Assembly: GCA_041557595.1 (NCBI GenBank) | Contig: JBFFGE010000176.1 | Span: 1-9,623, forward strand | Source: JAOTYV01 sp041557595 | GTDB lineage: Bacteria > Pseudomonadota > Alphaproteobacteria > UBA8366 | Direction of reading: 5' to 3' | Length of the DNA stretch: 9,623 nucleotides | Made by a program: the position numbers and the translations under genes | Part shown: positions 6,274 through 9,623 of the stretch, piece by piece | How the letters are laid out: every line of letters starts with the position of its first letter | Position numbering within the stretch: the first letter of the stretch is position 1 | Notes under the pieces: generated by a model | Seen by the model: the letters and a program-made list of their open reading frames with translations, nothing else | The model's database searches: none | Told to the model about the DNA's origin: nothing

Positions 6274-6288
6274 GAACCGTTTCGGTTC
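6274..6288. repeat. Short perfect hairpin
   Basis: GAACCG, a TTT loop and CGGTTC form a 6-bp perfect stem in the spacer between the E1 operon and the nuclease gene. No U-run follows. It may be part of an intergenic repeat or a second regulatory site; function unknown. Confidence 0.4.
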
Positions 6289-6334
6289 ACTCGGGATTTG
6301 CTCTAGCGTAGTCCGCGCAGGGCATTACGGGCAA

Positions 6335-6355
6335 GCCGGGCGGGGCGCGTCCGGC
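6335..6355. terminator. GC-rich hairpin after the nuclease gene
   Basis: GCCGG (6335-6339) pairs with CCGGC (6351-6355), and on the plus-strand RNA the stem can extend to 8 pairs with one G-U. It begins 26 nt beyond the nuclease stop at 6381, the expected place for a terminator of that minus-strand gene, but lacks a U-run. Confidence 0.25.
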
Positions 6356-6380
6356 CGATGGCGTACGGCGCAACGGGGTG

Positions 6381-6770
6381 TCACCGCCAGTCTTTGGCGT
6401 GTCCGGCTTCGACGATCAAATCCGCGATATTGTCCTCGAAATAGTAGCACTGCGCGATCGTCCGGCTGCTGCTCTGCGGCATGTTGCGCTTGTTGCAGGA
6501 CGCGCCCGTGCCGATGGGGACGCAGCGCACTTCTTTACCCTGGATCAAGGCCTGCAGGAATTTTGCCGATTGGCGATAACCGGGTTTGCCCTGTTCGGGG
6601 GCGTCGATGCCGCATAGCCTGATCCGGGTTCGGCCGACGAAAAAGGTATCGCCGTCCACGATGTGACGAACCGGACCGATAACCGTTGTGGTGGGGGGTT
6701 GTTCGCAGCCGAAAAGCAGGGACATGAGCCCGGCCAATACGGCCACCTTCGAGAGATTCAGAGACGGCAT
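6381..6770 (-). CDS. SNase-like (thermonuclease-family) probable lipoprotein
   Basis: 129 aa. Residues 1-21 form a lipoprotein-type signal (LSKVAVLAGLMSLLFG then Cys22; Phe at the -2 position is unusual for a lipobox), so the mature protein is likely membrane-anchored in the periplasm. The rest is a minimal staphylococcal-nuclease fold. VDGDT (38-42) supplies the calcium-ligand Asp41, and RLCGIDAPE (51-59) supplies Arg51, Asp56 and Glu59, matching SNase Arg35, Asp40 and Glu43. Arg103 aligns with SNase Arg87. All key catalytic residues therefore appear present and a phosphodiesterase acting on nucleic acid is plausible. Four further cysteines (53, 83, 92, 108) could form disulfides in the periplasm. 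The protein ends soon after the IADLIVEAGHAKDW segment, as short family members do. No Shine-Dalgarno is evident before ATG 6770, so translation may be weak or the start slightly different. Confidence 0.85.
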   Translation of the reverse strand: MPSLNLSKVAVLAGLMSLLFGCEQPPTTTVIGPVRHIVDGDTFFVGRTRIRLCGIDAPEQGKPGYRQSAKFLQALIQGKEVRCVPIGTGASCNKRNMPQSSSRTIAQCYYFEDNIADLIVEAGHAKDWR

Positions 6771-6877
6771 GGGCGGAGGGTATCCGATTTCGCCGCTTCG
6801 GGTCCATATGGCGATGGACCGGAGCGGCCGTTGCCGATCGCAATGCGGGACGCGAATGATCTTGAGTGTTCAGCTGG

Positions 6878-6913
6878 AGCAGCGCGCGCCAATTTGGGCG
6901 CACATAAGCTGCT
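6878..6913. repeat. Two-tier inverted repeat in the divergent spacer
   Basis: AGCAGC (6878-6883) pairs with GCTGCT (6908-6913) and, inside it, GCGCC (6886-6890) with GGCGC (6897-6901) around a 6-nt loop. The two stems are separated by small internal loops. It lies between the divergent nuclease and phosphodiesterase genes. Function unknown; possible operator or leader structure. Confidence 0.35.
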
Positions 6914-6929
6914 CTATCTTTATAGAATT

Positions 6930-6977
6930 GATCAACTTTTCTGCCTTGAATTGATTCCAACTAAAGGCAGGTTGATC
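6930..6977. repeat. 14-bp bulged inverted repeat upstream of the phosphodiesterase
   Basis: GATCAAC (6930-6936) plus CTGCCTT (6941-6947) pair with AAGGCAG (6964-6970) plus GTTGATC (6971-6977), leaving a 4-T bulge and a 16-nt loop. TTGATCAA at 6928-6935 is also a palindrome of its own. It ends 42 nt before the GTG at 7020. It could be a 5' leader hairpin or a regulator binding site. There is no U-run to make it an intrinsic terminator. Confidence 0.45.
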
Positions 6978-7009
6978 TAGGCTACTCTCACCTGTGCGGT
7001 GCGGCAGAA

Positions 7010-7015
7010 AGGAAG
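7010..7015 (+). promoter_or_regulatory. Ribosome binding site that sets a GTG start
   Basis: AGGAAG ends 4 nt before the GTG at 7020. The frame is open upstream to another GTG at 6999, but starting at 7020 gives a protein beginning MTTIGVISDTHG, as phosphodiesterases of this family do. Confidence 0.65.
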
Positions 7016-7019
7016 ACGC

Positions 7020-7481
7020 GTGACGACCATCGGTGTTATTTCCGACACGCATGGCCTCATGCGTCCGGAAGCGGTACGGCTTCTTACGGGGGTCGATTTG
7101 ATTCTCCACGCGGGCGATATCGGATCGCCGGATGTTATTTCCGCGCTTCAGGCGATCGCGCCCGTGACCGCCATTCGCGGCAACAACGACCGGGGCGGAT
7201 GGGGCGCCGACTATCCCGAAGACATCATGCTGGAAGTCGAAGGCCGGACCTTTTACATGCTGCACGATCTCAAGGAACTGACACTGGATCCATGCGCGGC
7301 GGGGTTCGATGCGGTGGTTGCCGGCCATTCGCACAAGCCGAATATCGACCGGCGTGACGGAGTGCTCTACCTTAACCCCGGCAGCGCCGGTCCGCGCCGG
7401 TTCACGCTGCCAATCGCATTGGCCACGCTGGAAATCACGGACGGCGAATTGCATCCCCAAATACACGAAATCGACGTGTGA
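7020..7481 (+). CDS. YfcE/MJ0936-like metallophosphoesterase
   Basis: 153 aa from GTG 7020, near the usual 155-180 aa of the YfcE/MJ0936 branch of calcineurin-like phosphoesterases, two-metal enzymes that hydrolyse phosphodiesters. All metal-binding motifs are present in order: Asp9 and His11 in SDTHG, Asp33 in HAGDIG, Asn55 in GNND, His82 in MLHD, and His103 and His105 in AGHSH. LNPGSAGPRR near residue 120 is also typical. There is no signal peptide, so it is cytoplasmic. It diverges from the SNase-like gene across 249 nt containing two hairpins, and its stop is only 6 nt from the stop of the convergent amidase gene. The physiological substrate of this family is largely unsettled, and the neighbours do not decide it. 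Confidence 0.92.
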   Translation: MTTIGVISDTHGLMRPEAVRLLTGVDLILHAGDIGSPDVISALQAIAPVTAIRGNNDRGGWGADYPEDIMLEVEGRTFYMLHDLKELTLDPCAAGFDAVVAGHSHKPNIDRRDGVLYLNPGSAGPRRFTLPIALATLEITDGELHPQIHEIDV

Positions 7482-7487
7482 TCGTCT

Positions 7488-8885
7488 TCAATCCAGCGGC
7501 GGCCGGCGCAAATGCCAGTCGGTTGCGTTTTCATAGGCCCAGCCGATCCGCAAGGCCGTGGTCTCGTCATGCGCGGCGCATACGATATGCAAGGAGGAGG
7601 GCAGTCCGCCGGCGGTAAAGCCGTTCGGCAGCGCCAGGGCGCAGCGGTCGAGCAGGTTGACCGTCCGCGTAAACGTCGCCGGCGTGCCGCCCTGATCGAT
7701 TGCGTCGACGGCGGGCGCGGCAGTGGCGATGGTCGGAGTCAGCAAGGCGTCCGTATCGCCAAGCGCTGCATCGAAGTCGCGCTTGATGGCCTCGCGTTCG
7801 CGCAAGGTGATCAGATAGTCGCGCGCCGACATGCCCTTGCCGATCTGAATACGCGGCCGAACGTCATCGTCGACCGGTTGCCCAGGGTCGTCCACCAGGT
7901 CGCCGACAAAGGAATATCCTTCCGCGCCGATGATCCGGCCGGTAACGCCGGCAAGCGAGTCGAACGGGCGGGGCAGCGTCACCGGGACGATTTGCGCGCC
8001 GAGTCCGGCCAGTGCCTCGACCGAGGCGTCGTAGGCGGCCAGCACATCGTCGTCGATGCGGCCACGTTCGTCGTCGGGCAAGACCGCGAGGCGCAAGCCC
8101 GCGACGCCCCGTTTCAGGACCGGCATCGGATCGTCGAAGGGGCGACGCAGCGTGTTCGCATCCATCGGGTCGGGGCCTTGCAGCACGCAATAGAGCAGTG
8201 CCGCGTCCTCGACCGAGCGGGTCATCGGGCCGGGCGTGTCCAGGGTCGTGCTGAGCGGCAGCACGCCATGGGTGCTGATCCGGCCGACCGTGACCTTGAG
8301 GCCGGTAATGCCGCACCATGCCGCCGGCAGGCGGACCGAACCGCCGGTATCGGTGCCGATGGCGCAGGGCGCCATGCCGGATGCGACCGAAACCGCGGAG
8401 CCCGCGCTGGAGCCGCCCGGCGCGCGGTGGGTTTCGGGATCCCAAGGGTTCCAGGGCGTGCCCATATGCCGGTTGGTGCCCCAGGCGCCCATCGCGAATT
8501 CGACCGTATGGGTCTTGCCGATGACGATCATGCCGGCCGCAATCAGCCGCCGCGCAAGGGTGGCGGTAACCGGGGATACCCGATTCGCCCACGCCTTCGA
8601 ACCGCCGGTGGTAATCCGGCCTTCCAGATCGATGATATCCTTGAGTGCGATTGGAATTCCATGCAGCGGGCCGACCGCGTGTCCCGCGCGGATCGCCAAT
8701 TCGGCGGCTTCGGCCGCGGCTTTGGCGTCATCGCCGTAGACGGCGATAAATGCATGCAGCTTTTCGTCGTATGTGGCGATGCGCGCGAGCAGCATTTCGG
8801 TCAGCGCAACCGGTGACAGGCGCCCGGCGGCAATGTCGGCGGATAGCGTGTGTACCGGCAGATATGCCAGATCGGTCGTCGGCAT
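7488..8885 (-). CDS. Amidase-signature family hydrolase
   Basis: 465 aa, a normal length for amidase-signature enzymes, which hydrolyse amide bonds with a Ser-cisSer-Lys triad. Lys82 (IALKDIID), Ser159 (APGGSSAGSA) and Ser183 (GTDTGGSVRLPA) fit the triad, with the Ser159 to Ser183 spacing of 24 residues as in FAAH. The HGIPIALKD and CGITGLKVTVGRIS segments are also family hallmarks. GGGGAG lies at 8892-8897, 6 nt from the ATG. No GatB or GatC gene is near, so a stand-alone amidase is more likely than a tRNA amidotransferase subunit. There is no signal peptide. The gene follows an unrecognised 93-aa gene on the same strand by 102 nt, and that gap holds 10-bp repeats. The substrate (aryl amide, carbamoyl, allophanate-like or other) cannot be assigned. 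Confidence 0.93.
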   Translation of the reverse strand: MPTTDLAYLPVHTLSADIAAGRLSPVALTEMLLARIATYDEKLHAFIAVYGDDAKAAAEAAELAIRAGHAVGPLHGIPIALKDIIDLEGRITTGGSKAWANRVSPVTATLARRLIAAGMIVIGKTHTVEFAMGAWGTNRHMGTPWNPWDPETHRAPGGSSAGSAVSVASGMAPCAIGTDTGGSVRLPAAWCGITGLKVTVGRISTHGVLPLSTTLDTPGPMTRSVEDAALLYCVLQGPDPMDANTLRRPFDDPMPVLKRGVAGLRLAVLPDDERGRIDDDVLAAYDASVEALAGLGAQIVPVTLPRPFDSLAGVTGRIIGAEGYSFVGDLVDDPGQPVDDDVRPRIQIGKGMSARDYLITLREREAIKRDFDAALGDTDALLTPTIATAAPAVDAIDQGGTPATFTRTVNLLDRCALALPNGFTAGGLPSSLHIVCAAHDETTALRIGWAYENATDWHLRRPPLD

Positions 8886-8960
8886 CGCATTCTCCCCGGA
8901 TCATCCGACGGCGGTCCTGTCGTCGAGGATCGTCAGGGTCGACTCTGCGAGGAGACGAAA

Positions 8961-9000
8961 GCGGGCGCAAGCGCCAATTAGCGCCAACTAGCGGCAATCG
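8961..9000. repeat. Decamer direct repeats upstream of the amidase gene
   Basis: Four consecutive 10-bp blocks starting at 8961, 8971, 8981 and 8991 all begin GCG. GCGCCAATTA and GCGCCAACTA differ by one base, the next (GCGGCAATCG) keeps 7 of 10 positions, and the first (GCGGGCGCAA) is the most diverged. The array covers the stop codon of the 93-aa gene (8988-8990) and ends about 75 nt before the amidase ATG. Confidence 0.5.
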
Positions 9001-9269
9001 GCGGTTCGCACGGGAGCGGGGCAGCCATGCCCCGTACCGGCCGTCGGGGTAACGATGCGGAAGAATCGCGCGCGAAGCGCGGATGCGGAATCCAGCGCGG
9101 CGAGGTTGACGGTGGTCAGGTCGACCAGGCTGATGACGTCTTTGGCCAGATCGTATGACACGCCGATGCTCTTGCCGGTTTGGTCGGCGTGGCGCTGCGC
9201 GCGCACGATCATCGCCTGGATCGACATATGCGCGGTCGGCGGCGTGCCGCCGTCGATGGCGTTTGCCAT
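8988..9269 (-). CDS. Unrecognised 93-aa protein
   Basis: I do not recognise this protein. The reading frame from ATG 9269 has strong G/C preference at third codon positions and GGAG at 9277-9280, 7 nt upstream, so it is very probably expressed. The frame is open further up to 9368, but those codons look unlike the rest and lack a binding site. The protein begins MANAIDGGTPPTAHM. Residues about 15-70 look helical (SIQAMIVRAQRHAD, then YDLAKDVISLVDL and VNLAALDSASALRARFF), and a Gly/Pro/Cys-containing tail has two cysteines. There is no signal peptide or membrane segment. It lies just upstream of the amidase gene on the same strand and may be co-transcribed. It diverges from the disulfide-reductase-like gene. 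Confidence 0.65.
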   Translation of the reverse strand: MANAIDGGTPPTAHMSIQAMIVRAQRHADQTGKSIGVSYDLAKDVISLVDLTTVNLAALDSASALRARFFRIVTPTAGTGHGCPAPVRTADCR

Positions 9270-9486
9270 GGTACGACTCCGTTTCGATGCACGGGAGGTC
9301 TCTCCTTTGGTAACGAATGGAATCGGGATCGGGGGTTTTGAGGCCATGCATTTCTTTTGCCGCGGCAATTCGGCGGCTCAGCAATTCGGTGCAAGCGGCC
9401 CGCCGAGCCTGTAGCCTGTTGTGCATTCGTCGGACGGGCGAAAGCCCAATTTCCGGGGTCGAAAATACGGGATTGGAGAACAGGTC
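9270..9486. other. Divergent spacer between the 93-aa gene and the reductase gene
   Basis: No gene is convincing here. GGGC, a GAAA loop and GCCC (9436-9447) form a small GNRA-capped hairpin 39 nt before the ATG of the reductase gene. I see no clear -35/-10 pair in either direction. Confidence 0.4.
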
Positions 9487-9623
9487 ATGGCAGAGAAATT
9501 CGACGCGATCGTTATCGGGACCGGCCAGGCAGGTCCGTCGCTCGCGACACGCATGGCGCGGGAAGGCATGAAGACCGCCATCATCGAGCGAAAGCTGTTC
9601 GGCGGCACCTGCGTCAATGTCGG
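9487..9623 (+). CDS. FAD-dependent pyridine nucleotide-disulfide oxidoreductase, N-terminal part
   Basis: The first 45 complete codons are visible and the gene continues beyond the window. The ATG at 9487 has GGAGAA at 9475-9480, 6 nt upstream. The start MAEKFDAIVIGTGQAGPSLA holds the FAD-binding Rossmann motif GxGxxG, and Glu34 (IIERK) is the expected ribose-binding acid. GGTCVNVG at the edge carries the first redox-active Cys of the class-I disulfide reductase motif (GGTCVNxGC). The second Cys lies just beyond the end. Candidates are a mercuric-reductase-like or dihydrolipoamide-dehydrogenase-like enzyme or one of their uncharacterised relatives. The AGPSLA variant after GTGQ points to the relatives rather than to true dihydrolipoamide dehydrogenase. 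It is not in a unit with the E1 genes, so it should not be taken as their E3. Confidence 0.88.
   Translation, partial: MAEKFDAIVIGTGQAGPSLATRMAREGMKTAIIERKLFGGTCVNV

Noticed and set aside
8916..8937. Imperfect dyad CCTG...CAGG upstream of the amidase
   Set aside because: Short stem with a mismatch and no conserved context; not supportable as an attenuator.
9270..9368. Upstream extension of the 93-aa protein
   Set aside because: No binding site at the earlier ATGs and a different residue make-up; GGAG supports ATG 9269.

Overview
The window is chromosomal DNA from a GC-rich bacterium, most likely an alphaproteobacterium of the Rhodospirillales type. I infer this from the codon use (strong G/C at third positions), the GGAG-type ribosome binding sites, and the protein families present: a very charged small protein beginning MLKSVRSK, a compact SNase-like lipoprotein, and TauD/TfdA dioxygenases with an SMP-30 partner. 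No phage, transposon, CRISPR, tRNA or rRNA signal was seen. This reads as an ordinary metabolic and accessory region, with several small regulatory structures of interest.

Left part (1-1354): the 5' part of a small charged protein (minus strand, runs off the window), then a NarL/FixJ-like response regulator (minus) whose receiver domain lacks the usual acidic pocket and lysine. A strikingly AT-rich, gene-free stretch follows (about 961-1200, about 27% GC by hand count). It separates the regulator from a divergent catabolic-looking operon.

Centre left (1355-4170, plus): SMP-30/gluconolactonase-type lactonase, then two tandem, paralogous Fe(II)/2-oxoglutarate dioxygenases. All three keep their metal-binding residues. 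The dioxygenases differ at the position that contacts the substrate anion in TauD (Arg versus Lys). They probably form one operon for oxidation and lactone opening of unknown, probably anionic, substrates.

Centre (4183-6242, minus): a ThDP-dependent 2-oxoacid dehydrogenase E1 alpha/beta pair with an 8-nt start/stop overlap. It converges on the dioxygenase operon through a hairpin-rich 38-bp gap. No E2 lies next to it. Upstream of the E1 alpha gene is a palindrome resembling GntR/HutC-family operators inside a larger 11-bp inverted repeat.

Centre right (6274-7481): a small SNase-like lipoprotein (minus), diverging from a YfcE/MJ0936-like phosphodiesterase (plus) across a 249-bp spacer containing two hairpins.

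Right part (7488-9623): an amidase-signature hydrolase (minus, stop codon 6 nt from that of the phosphodiesterase), an unrecognised 93-aa protein (minus) whose stop lies in a run of 10-bp repeats, and the N-terminus of an FAD/NAD(P)-dependent disulfide-reductase-family enzyme (plus, cut by the window end).
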